From assembly GCA_965203635.1 (NCBI GenBank), contig OZ241903.1, forward strand, positions 1,116,001 through 1,180,000: 64,000 nt of DNA, given 5' to 3'. The notes beneath the pieces were generated by a model, which was given only the letters and a program-made list of their open reading frames with translations, ran no database searches and had not been told where the DNA came from. Positions 8,296 through 15,163 of this stretch are shown here, one piece after another; the stretch's first letter is position 1, and every line of letters starts with the position of its first letter. Made by a program: the position numbers and the translations under genes. The DNA comes from Aldehydirespirator sp965203635. Its GTDB lineage: Bacteria; Actinomycetota; Acidimicrobiia; Acidimicrobiales; Aldehydirespiratoraceae.

Positions 8296-9650
8296 CGAAG
8301 GCTCCGTCCTTGTTCCGATCCGGCGGGTGACGCTGCTCGCGATGCACCCGACCATCCTGCGGCTGCTGCGGGACCGGACTCGCTCAGCGGATCTCGAGGA
8401 TCGATCACCCGGTGCTCCAGGCGGGCGCGCTCGATTGCGAAGGCCACTTGGTGGCTGAGCAGGGCCTCGCCGAAGGCGCGTCGCCCGGACTCGGTGGGCG
8501 CCGTGATCTCGCTCAGGAAGTAGTCGATGAGCGCGCCGTCGCCGCCCGCGTGGCCGGTATTGATCCCGGCTCCGTTCCCGCTCGGGGAGACCAGCCCGGA
8601 GGGATAGAAGCGCGTGCGCCGGTTGCGGAACGAGTACAAGGACACGCCCTCATCGGTCACCGTGGCCTCTGCCCGCGTCCCGGCGATCACCGAGTGGCGG
8701 CCGCGCGCCTCGGTGAAGGCGCTGACCGTGATGGTGGCCGTCTCGCCGCCATCGAACAGCAGCGACGCCACTTGTGTGTCGATCACGTCGTTGTCGCAGT
8801 CGTAGACGCACTGCCCGAATCGGGTGTGCTCCAGGGCGTGCTCGACCGCGGCCACGGTCGCGTCGTCGGTGATGGTAGACACCGGATGGGAGAAGTCGCC
8901 CCTTTGGGCCATGTCGAGATAGATCGAGCGGGCGTCGTAGACGCAGTCCACCTGGCAGTCGACGCACCGGTCGGCCGCGCCGGCGGGGCGGAGTTCCCGC
9001 CGGAAGTGGTTGAGGGCGCCGAAGGACGACACCGCCACGCACTCCGATCCGATCAAGTGCATCACCCAGTCCACGTCGTGGCAGGCCTTGCTCACCATGA
9101 ACGGCGCGGCCGCAGCGGTGGAGCGCCAGTTGCCACGGGCGAACGAGTGGGCGAAGTGCCAGAACCCCACCGGCTCGAGGTGGTGGATGTTGACGATCTC
9201 GCCCACCGCGCCCTCCGCGATCAGGCTGCGCAGCACCCGAGTGTAGGGCGCGCACCGCAGCACGTGGGCGACGATTATGGGCGGCGCGTCCTCCGGCAGT
9301 CCGTCCCGGAGTCGGGCGCATTCGCCCCAGGTGGGGCCGATGGGCTTCTCCAGCAACATGGGCACGCCGAGTTGCGCGTACCGCAGCCCGGGGTCCACGT
9401 GGAGGTCGTCCATCGTCGTGATGACCACGCCGTCGATGTCGTCTGCGGTCAGTTCCAGGGAGTCCCAGCCGCGGCTCTGGCGGGCGCCCGGAATGCGGTG
9501 GCGTTCGCTGAAGCGCCGCCGCCTGGCGTCGTTCGGCTCGGCCACCGCGACGATCGTCGCGCCCGCGTCCGCCGCCAGCGACGCGTAGGTCTGGCCCCGG
9601 TTGCCTGCGCCGATGACGGCCAAGCGGGCCTCCGACGGGCGCCGGCTCAT
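8292..9650 (-). CDS. Gfo/Idh/MocA-family oxidoreductase
   Basis: A 452-residue NAD(P)-dependent sugar oxidoreductase. The N-terminal Rossmann fold reads LAVIGAGNRGQTYA, followed by VVITTMDDLHVDP and the family signature LLEKPIGPTWGE. The C-terminal half has several cysteines (CVDCQVDCVYD), as in a subgroup related to UDP-GlcNAc/inositol-type dehydrogenases. The substrate is unknown. It is part of the ABC-importer operon. Its 5' end forms one arm of a 43-bp duplication with a 74-bp period (see 9627-9743). Confidence 0.85.
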   Translation of the reverse strand: MSRRPSEARLAVIGAGNRGQTYASLAADAGATIVAVAEPNDARRRRFSERHRIPGARQSRGWDSLELTADDIDGVVITTMDDLHVDPGLRYAQLGVPMLLEKPIGPTWGECARLRDGLPEDAPPIIVAHVLRCAPYTRVLRSLIAEGAVGEIVNIHHLEPVGFWHFAHSFARGNWRSTAAAAPFMVSKACHDVDWVMHLIGSECVAVSSFGALNHFRRELRPAGAADRCVDCQVDCVYDARSIYLDMAQRGDFSHPVSTITDDATVAAVEHALEHTRFGQCVYDCDNDVIDTQVASLLFDGGETATITVSAFTEARGRHSVIAGTRAEATVTDEGVSLYSFRNRRTRFYPSGLVSPSGNGAGINTGHAGGDGALIDYFLSEITAPTESGRRAFGEALLSHQVAFAIERARLEHRVIDPRDPLSESGPAAAAGWSGASRAASPAGSEQGRSLR

Positions 9651-9743
9651 CGTTCGAGCCCCGTGAGGGCGGGGCGCGCCGCGCCGCTGGGGTTCCTGCC
9701 GGCCTCCGACGGGTGCCGGCTCATCCTTTGAGCCCCGTGAGGG
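9627..9743. repeat. Imperfect tandem duplication, 43 bp, period 74 bp
   Basis: Positions 9627-9669 and 9701-9743 match at all but about four bases. The first copy covers the start codon of the oxidoreductase gene; the second covers the last codons of the upstream permease gene. Between them the minus strand reads a 25-codon frame (about 9648-9724) beginning MSRHPSEA, like the oxidoreductase start MSRRPSEA, and ending ALTGLER, like the permease end TLTGLKG. This looks like a past tandem duplication of the gene junction. Confidence 0.75.
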
Positions 9744-10608
9744 TGATGCCGCGTATCAGGTGCTTCTGGGCGATGGCGAACAGCACCAGTAGCGGCACGA
9801 TCGATGTGGTGGCCGCGGCCATCATCAGGCCCCACTCCTGGCGGTAGTCCGACTGGAACAGGTAGATGCCGACGCTGACCACCCGCCGGCTGTTGTCGGT
9901 GGCAGCCACCAGCGACCACAGGAACTCGTTCCAGGAGTACAGGGCCACCAGCAGCCCGAAGGCGGCTATGTGGGCCCGAGCCGCGGGGAGGCCGACATGC
10001 CAGAACACCTGCCAGGGACGGCAGCCGTCGAGTTTGGCCGCGTCGATCAGGTCTTTAGGCAGCGTGAGGAAGAACTGCCGGAAGAGGAACACGCCGAACG
10101 CCGACCAGATGGTGGGCACGATCAGCCCGGCGTAGGTGTTCACCCACCCCAGGTGCCGGATGATCACGAAGTTGGGGATGAGGGTGACCGGCGGGGGGAC
10201 CATGAGGATCACCAGCACCGCGATGAACAGCACGGTGCGGCCCTTGAACTTGAAGCGGGCGAAGGCGTATCCCGCGGTGGCGGCCAGAGCGATCTGGGCG
10301 ACGACGCGCACGACGGTGACCACCACGGTGTTCCAGTAGAACTGGGCGAAGGGGACGCGCTCGAACACTTCGACGTAGTTGTTCCAGTGGAACTTGTCGG
10401 GGATGAGGTTGATGCCGGGCCTCAGGTACTCCGCGGGCCCTCTCAACGAGGTGGAGATCATCACCAGGAACGGCATGACGTAGAGGACGGCCAGCGTCAG
10501 CAGCACCGCATGCAGCAGCAGGCGCGGCCCGAGGCGGCGGGCCGGGCCCCGAGGGTCCCAGCGGGGGCGGGCCGCAGCGTCCGGTGTCGCCGGTCGCGGC
10601 GGGGTCAT
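9721..10608 (-). CDS. ABC sugar transporter permease (MalG/UgpE type)
   Basis: A 295-residue inner-membrane permease with six predicted membrane helices. The first is near LLLHAVLLTLAVLYVMPFLV in pieces, and the cytoplasmic EAA loop reads DAAKLDGCRPWQVFWHVGLP. It belongs to the carbohydrate-uptake CUT1 group. The start was taken at ATG 10608 because it overlaps the stop of the partner permease (ATGA); the longer reading frame upstream covers the partner gene in another frame. No ATPase gene is seen in this operon, so a shared MsiK-like ATPase elsewhere is likely. Confidence 0.92.
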   Translation of the reverse strand: MTPPRPATPDAAARPRWDPRGPARRLGPRLLLHAVLLTLAVLYVMPFLVMISTSLRGPAEYLRPGINLIPDKFHWNNYVEVFERVPFAQFYWNTVVVTVVRVVAQIALAATAGYAFARFKFKGRTVLFIAVLVILMVPPPVTLIPNFVIIRHLGWVNTYAGLIVPTIWSAFGVFLFRQFFLTLPKDLIDAAKLDGCRPWQVFWHVGLPAARAHIAAFGLLVALYSWNEFLWSLVAATDNSRRVVSVGIYLFQSDYRQEWGLMMAAATTSIVPLLVLFAIAQKHLIRGITLTGLKG

Positions 10609-11558
10609 TCGTAGTGGACCCATCGCCTCTGCATCCTGAACTGCACCGCGGTGACGGCCAGGATCACCGCCAGCAGCAGCAGTGACGCCGCCGACGCCCG
10701 TCCCATGCGTAGGCTCTCGAAGGCGCTGCCGTATATGTCGAACACCACGGTGCGGGTGGAGTTCAGCGGCCCTCCGGCGGGGGTCAGCACGACGACCGCG
10801 TCGAAGGTCTGGAACGCGGCGATGGAGCCGGTGACGGCCAGGAAGAACAGCGACGGCGACAGCAGGGGCAGCGTGACGTAGCGGAAGCGCTGCCAAGCGT
10901 TGGCGCCGTCGACGACGGCCGCGTCGTAGTACGTCTGCGGGATGCTCTGCAGGCCGGCGAGGACGATGAGCAGGAACAGGCCGCTGTTGCGCCAGATCTC
11001 CATGGCCAGCACCGCCCACAGGGCCGAGCCGGGCCGGGACAGCCATTCCACGCGGTCCACGCCCAGCGGGCCCAGGAGCTGGTCGAAGAACCCGGTGTCG
11101 GGGGCGTACATCCACTTCCACACGATCGCGGAGGCCACCGGCATCGTCACCAACGGCAGGAAGAAGGCGAGCCGGTAGACGCTCTGGAACCGGATCTTCG
11201 TGTTGAGCGCCAGCCCGAGCCCGACGACCAGCACGATGGTGGCCGGCACGCCGACCAGGGTCAGCTTGGCCGTGTTCCACAGCGCCTGGCGGAAGGTCTC
11301 GTTGCCGAGCAGGAACCGGTAGTTGTCGAGCCCGGTCCAACTCGGGGGCTTCAGCAGGTTGTAGCGGGTGAAGCTGAAGTATGAGGATGCGACTATGGCG
11401 ATGTAGTAGAACACCGCGATCCCCACGATGAAGGGCGCGAGGAAGTTGAACGCCCAGATGCGCTCGCCCCGGGAGGCGGGGTTGCGCCGTCTCCGGGACA
11501 CACGGGCCACCCTGTGGGCGTCGGGGGATCGCTCAGATGTTGCGATGGCGTTCGTCAT
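10605..11558 (-). CDS. ABC sugar transporter permease (MalF/UgpA type)
   Basis: A 317-residue permease of the CUT1 group. After a basic N-terminus the first helix is FLAPFIVGIAVFYYIAI, with the typical FTRYNLLKPPSWTGLDNYRFL segment in the periplasmic part. The EAA loop reads DAAVVDGANAWQRFRYVTLP. It pairs with the permease at 9721-10608 and overlaps its start codon. It lies downstream of the binding-protein gene and is separated from it by a strong stem-loop. Confidence 0.92.
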   Translation of the reverse strand: MTNAIATSERSPDAHRVARVSRRRRNPASRGERIWAFNFLAPFIVGIAVFYYIAIVASSYFSFTRYNLLKPPSWTGLDNYRFLLGNETFRQALWNTAKLTLVGVPATIVLVVGLGLALNTKIRFQSVYRLAFFLPLVTMPVASAIVWKWMYAPDTGFFDQLLGPLGVDRVEWLSRPGSALWAVLAMEIWRNSGLFLLIVLAGLQSIPQTYYDAAVVDGANAWQRFRYVTLPLLSPSLFFLAVTGSIAAFQTFDAVVVLTPAGGPLNSTRTVVFDIYGSAFESLRMGRASAASLLLLAVILAVTAVQFRMQRRWVHYE

Positions 11559-11642
11559 GGCGGGGACTCACCAAACCGAGTCTCTGGACCGCAACTCGTC
11601 GACGGCCGGGGATCGTACATCCTGGGGTGAGGCACGCGCGGC

Positions 11643-11692
11643 AGAGGGCCCGTGCGCCAACGCAAGACGGTTTGCTGGCGCACGGACCCTCT
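11643..11692 (-). terminator. Stem-loop between binding protein and permease genes
   Basis: Two 17-base arms (11643-11659 and 11676-11692) pair with one G-U wobble around a 16-base loop. Such hairpins after the binding-protein gene commonly stabilise its mRNA and reduce read-through, so the binding protein is made in excess over the permeases. Confidence 0.7.
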
Positions 11693-11716
11693 ACTAGTCC
11701 AAATGGGGGAGGGGGA

Positions 11717-13093
11717 CTAGCCCGTGGAGCGGGTGTCCGCGAAACGGTTGTCGTTGATGTAGTTGTCGGCGGCCTCGGCGATCTGGTCGCAGGCCTCGGG
11801 GAATTGAAGGTTGCCGCGGAAGGCGTCCTGGAGCGCAGCGCGGGCTGCCTCCCAGTACCACAGGACCGGAGCAACGGCTAGTGGGAACGGCTTGGCGATG
11901 TCGAGTTGGTCGAGGAAGACCTGCACGTTCATCTCGTCTCCGAAGCCTTCGACCCACTTCGCCGCGGTTCCTTCGTAGCTGGGGATCACCGCGCCCGTCT
12001 CGGCCTGCAGCAGGTGGGCCTCCTCGGTGGCCAGGAACTTCAGGAACTCCCAGGCCTCCTCCGGGTGGTCCGTGCCGGCCAGGATCGCCCAGGCCAGACC
12101 ATGGATGGTGTTGGCCCGCTGCTTGCCCGCTGGGAGCGGTGCCACGTCGATGTCGAATTCGTTGTCGAGATAGCCGCGCGCCGCCCAGGAGCCGTCTTGC
12201 ATCATGGCGACCCGCCCGTCGGCGAACAGACCCCAGTGGTGCGACGTGTCCTGGGTCACTTGGTCGGGAGCGGTGCCGTCGGTGTGGAAGCTGTACAGGA
12301 ACTGGATCGCCTCACAGGCCGCCGGCTCTCCGAACAGGGTGTGGGTGCCGTCCTCGGAGACCAGTTCGCCGCCGTTCTGGCGGACCAGGTTCAGCTCGAA
12401 CTCCTGGAGCGAGAGGCCGCCGGCGTAGCCCCACACATCGTCGGTGGTGAGCGCCTCGGCCGCCGCCTTCAGGTCGTCCCAGGTCCAGGTCTCGTCCGGA
12501 TAGTCCAGGCCGGCCTCGTCGAACAGGTCTACCCGGTAGAACAGGCCGATTGTGTCGTAGTCCTTGGAGATGCCGTACAGCTCCCCGTTCAAGGTGTAGC
12601 CCTCGACAAGGGCCGGCGGGAACGGCGACAGGTCGACGCCGTCGCGCTCGACGAGGTCAGTGATGGGCAGCAGGGCGTCGTTGAGGGCCAGGTCCGGGAA
12701 GTTCGGGACGTTGATCCACATTATGTCGGGCGGGTCGCCCCCGGCGATCTGGGTCTTGACGACGGTCCAGTAGTCCGCGGGGATCACTTCGACGTCGATG
12801 GAGATGTTCGGGTGGTCCTCACGGAAGGTCTCGATCATCTGCTCGTGGACCTCGACCTGCCTCTCGTCCCACAGCACAAAGCGCAACTCGACCTCTTCCA
12901 TCGGCTCGGGCTCGGGTGCCGCTGTCGCTTCGGGTTCCGCGGCCTGCTCGGGCTCGGGTGCCGCTGTCGCCTCGGGTGCTGCTGTCGGTTCGGGCGTCGC
13001 GTCTTCGTCGTCTCCGCCGCAGGCTACGGCCAGGAGCGTGAAGGCGCAGAGCAGCGCGGCCGCCGTTCGCATCCTCCGTGTCTTGGTTGTCAT
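11717..13093 (-). CDS. Extracellular sugar-binding lipoprotein of ABC importer
   Basis: A 458-residue solute-binding protein. The signal peptide ends in the lipobox LLAVACGG, so the mature protein starts at Cys25 and is membrane anchored. A Pro/Glu/Ala-rich linker (TAAPEPE repeats, about residues 33-65) precedes the binding domain, which begins VELRFVLWDERQVEVHE and has the family features GDPPDIMWIN and DGSWAARGYL. The ligand is probably a fucose- or GlcNAc-containing sugar judging from the operon, but this is inference. It is the first gene of the minus-strand operon. Confidence 0.9.
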   Translation of the reverse strand: MTTKTRRMRTAAALLCAFTLLAVACGGDDEDATPEPTAAPEATAAPEPEQAAEPEATAAPEPEPMEEVELRFVLWDERQVEVHEQMIETFREDHPNISIDVEVIPADYWTVVKTQIAGGDPPDIMWINVPNFPDLALNDALLPITDLVERDGVDLSPFPPALVEGYTLNGELYGISKDYDTIGLFYRVDLFDEAGLDYPDETWTWDDLKAAAEALTTDDVWGYAGGLSLQEFELNLVRQNGGELVSEDGTHTLFGEPAACEAIQFLYSFHTDGTAPDQVTQDTSHHWGLFADGRVAMMQDGSWAARGYLDNEFDIDVAPLPAGKQRANTIHGLAWAILAGTDHPEEAWEFLKFLATEEAHLLQAETGAVIPSYEGTAAKWVEGFGDEMNVQVFLDQLDIAKPFPLAVAPVLWYWEAARAALQDAFRGNLQFPEACDQIAEAADNYINDNRFADTRSTG

Positions 13094-13159
13094 GTTTCCC
13101 TCCTTGGGTGGGCTGCTTCCTTCGCTGGGATCGCAGCGGGATCAACGATACCCAAACAC

Positions 13160-13193
13160 TCATGTATGAGCAAATTCAATCATAAATGAGCAA
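13160..13193. promoter_or_regulatory. Candidate operator upstream of the sugar operon
   Basis: TCATGTATGAGCAA (13160-13173) and TCATAAATGAGCAA (13180-13193) form a direct repeat 20 bp apart, i.e. on the same helix face, each with a TCATNNATGA palindrome. GCAAATTC sits between them at 13170-13177 and recurs at 466-473 in the divergent promoter at the other end of the locus. It lies 67 bp upstream of the binding-protein start, a suitable place for a repressor. Confidence 0.5.
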
Positions 13194-13294
13194 GAACGAG
13201 GGATACAAGATGCTAGCGGTCGTGCCGCTGTCGGACCCCCCGCCCGGGGACGGGACGCGACAGGGCGACTCCGGAGCGGCATGGGCCGCCCTCG

Positions 13295-14602
13295 CTAGGA
13301 CCGGTCGGGCGTGGTCGGGGTGAAGGAGGCGGGCAGGTGCTTGATGCCGTGGATGAAGGCCGACGCCAGCAGGTCGGGCTCGCCGGTGGCCTCGATGTCG
13401 CCGATGCGGGTGAACAGCTCGCGGAACATCACCTTGATCTCGCGCCGGGCCAGGTGGGCGCCGAGGCAGTAGTGCGGACCGGGGCCGCCGTAGCCGACGT
13501 GGGGGTTGGGGTCGCGGAGCACGTCGAACGCGAGCGGGTCGTCGAACACCGACTCGTCCCGGTTGGCGCACAGGTAGTTCATCACCACCTGGTCGCCCTC
13601 GTCGATCCTGGTGCCCTCCAGCTCGGTGTCGCACAGCGCGGTCCGGCGCATGTAGGTGACCGGGCTGGCGATCCGCACGATCTCCTCCACCGCGCCGTGG
13701 GCGATGCCCTCGAAGTCGTCGGCCCAGATGCGGCGCTGGTCGGGGTTCTCGGTGAGGTACACCAGGCCCCAGCTGATGGCGTTGCGGGTGGTCTCGTTGC
13801 CGGCCACCACCAGCAGGATGAAGAAGCTGGCCAGCTCGGCCCGGGTCAGCCGCTCGCCGTCGACCTCCGCGTTGACCAGGATGCTGGTCAGGTCGTCGGA
13901 GTCCACGCCGACCTTGGACTCGGCCACATCGTCCATGAGATGGGTCAGGGCCGCGCCCGCGGTGAGGATGGCGGTGATCAGGTCGCCGACCTCGGGCACG
14001 TACTCCTCGTCGGCCGCGCCCAGGATGATGTTGGACTGGTCGAACACGAAGTCGTGGTGGGAGTCGGGGATCCCCATCAGGTCGCACACGATGCGCAGCG
14101 GCAGCCGGGCGGCCACGTCGGTGACGAAGTCGCACTCGCCCCGCTCGCAGACCTCGTCCACGATCAGCGAGGCCTGGTCCTTCACCGAGTCCTCCAGCCG
14201 GGCCAGCATCCGGGGGGTGAAGCCCGCCGACACCAGCCGCCGCAGCCGGGCGTGGCGGGGGTCGTCCATGGAGATGATGGAGTTGAAGTACTCGTTGAAC
14301 TCGGGCGGGAAGTCGTTGATGGTGACCCCGGAGGCCGAGGAGAAGACCCTCGGGTTGCGCGACACCTCCAGGATGGGGGCGTGGCGGGCGACGACCCAGG
14401 CGCCGGGCGTCCGGATGCTGTCCAGCTCGCCCGAGAACTTGAATCCGGGGAAGAACGTGAGCGGCTGGGAGCGCAGCCTCCTCAGGTCCTCCTCCACCTC
14501 GCTGCGGTGCCGAACCCAGAACCGGTTGTGGATGGGATTGTGAGGGTTCGGCTCGGTCGCCGGAGGAGGCTTGGTGGAGGGGCCGGGCGTGACGACGGTC
14601 AT
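13295..14602 (-). CDS. Cytochrome P450 (actinobacterial CYP125/142-like)
   Basis: A 435-residue soluble P450. The I-helix oxygen-activation motif is AGNET (residues 267-271), the K-helix ExxR lies in EEIVR, and the haem ligand is Cys379 in GPGPHYCLGAH. The overall pattern (GFKFSGELDSI, DDPRHARLRRLVSAGFTPR) is that of P450s acting on steroids or branched lipids in actinobacteria. The start at 14602 (MTVVTPGPS) was chosen because the longer reading frame runs through three tRNA genes. It stands alone, without a nearby ferredoxin gene. Confidence 0.9.
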   Translation of the reverse strand: MTVVTPGPSTKPPPATEPNPHNPIHNRFWVRHRSEVEEDLRRLRSQPLTFFPGFKFSGELDSIRTPGAWVVARHAPILEVSRNPRVFSSASGVTINDFPPEFNEYFNSIISMDDPRHARLRRLVSAGFTPRMLARLEDSVKDQASLIVDEVCERGECDFVTDVAARLPLRIVCDLMGIPDSHHDFVFDQSNIILGAADEEYVPEVGDLITAILTAGAALTHLMDDVAESKVGVDSDDLTSILVNAEVDGERLTRAELASFFILLVVAGNETTRNAISWGLVYLTENPDQRRIWADDFEGIAHGAVEEIVRIASPVTYMRRTALCDTELEGTRIDEGDQVVMNYLCANRDESVFDDPLAFDVLRDPNPHVGYGGPGPHYCLGAHLARREIKVMFRELFTRIGDIEATGEPDLLASAFIHGIKHLPASFTPTTPDRS

Positions 14603-14655
14603 GGCATCCAGATGGGGTCGGGTTGCTGGCTGGGAGACCCGCGCTGTCACTGTAG

Positions 14656-14728
14656 TGGTCGGGCGCGGCGTCGATCCGCGGACCTTCCGCTTTTCAGGCG
14701 GACGCTCTGCCAACTGAGCTACCCGACC
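14656..14728 (-). tRNA. tRNA-Phe (GAA)
   Basis: A 73-base cloverleaf on the minus strand. Acceptor arms GGTCGGG/CCCGACC pair fully, the D-loop is TAGCTCAGTTGG, the anticodon loop is CTGAAAA with anticodon GAA, and the T-loop region reads GATCGAC. The 3' CCA is not encoded. Confidence 0.97.
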
Positions 14729-14761
14729 GGGGTTGTCGCCGGCCCCGGAGGGGCGGCAACG

Positions 14762-14836
14762 CGGTCCTGACGGGATTTGAACCCGCGGCCTCCACCTTGA
14801 CAGGGTGGCGATCACTCCAGACTGATCTACAGGACC
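14762..14836 (-). tRNA. tRNA-Asp (GTC)
   Basis: A 75-base cloverleaf. Acceptor GGTCCTG pairs with CAGGACC, the anticodon stem CCACC/GGTGG encloses CTGTCAA with anticodon GTC, and the T arm is GCGGGTTCAAATCCCGT. The discriminator base is G, as expected for tRNA-Asp. No CCA is encoded. Confidence 0.97.
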
Positions 14837-14890
14837 GGGTGCACGACAGGCGTGCGGACCCGAAACGCTAGCGAGCCGTCCCGCTGCTCG

Positions 14891-14963
14891 CACCCCCAAC
14901 GGGATTCGAACCCGTGTTACCGGCGTGAAAGGCCGGCGTCCTAGGCCGCTGGACGATGGGGGC
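14891..14963 (-). tRNA. tRNA-Glu (TTC)
   Basis: A 73-base cloverleaf. Acceptor GCCCCCA pairs with TGGGGGT (first pair a G-U wobble), the anticodon stem CCGGC/GCCGG encloses CTTTCAC with anticodon TTC, and the T arm is ACGGGTTCGAATCCCGT. The discriminator base is G. No CCA is encoded. Confidence 0.97.
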
Positions 14964-15163
14964 CCGCCGGCCGTCGCCGACCCGCTCAGGCTACCGGCCC
15001 GAGGTTGCCGTCTACCCGCCTGCTCGATGAGCCCGTTGCCCCTGCCTCCTCTGCTCCCCAGAGCCTTCCTGCTGCGTATACTTCTCTCGGTGCATGAGTT
15101 GTCCCTGATGCACAGGAATCGAGTCGCCAAGATTCGCCCGATACAGCGCCGGGAGCACAGCCG

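Noticed and set aside
9721..11340. A 539-codon frame ending in the MalG-type permease
   Set aside because: Its first part is the MalF-type gene in another frame; the start at 10608 gives a normal-length permease.
13295..15130. A 611-codon version of the first P450
   Set aside because: The extra N-terminal part runs through three tRNA genes; the family start is at 14602.
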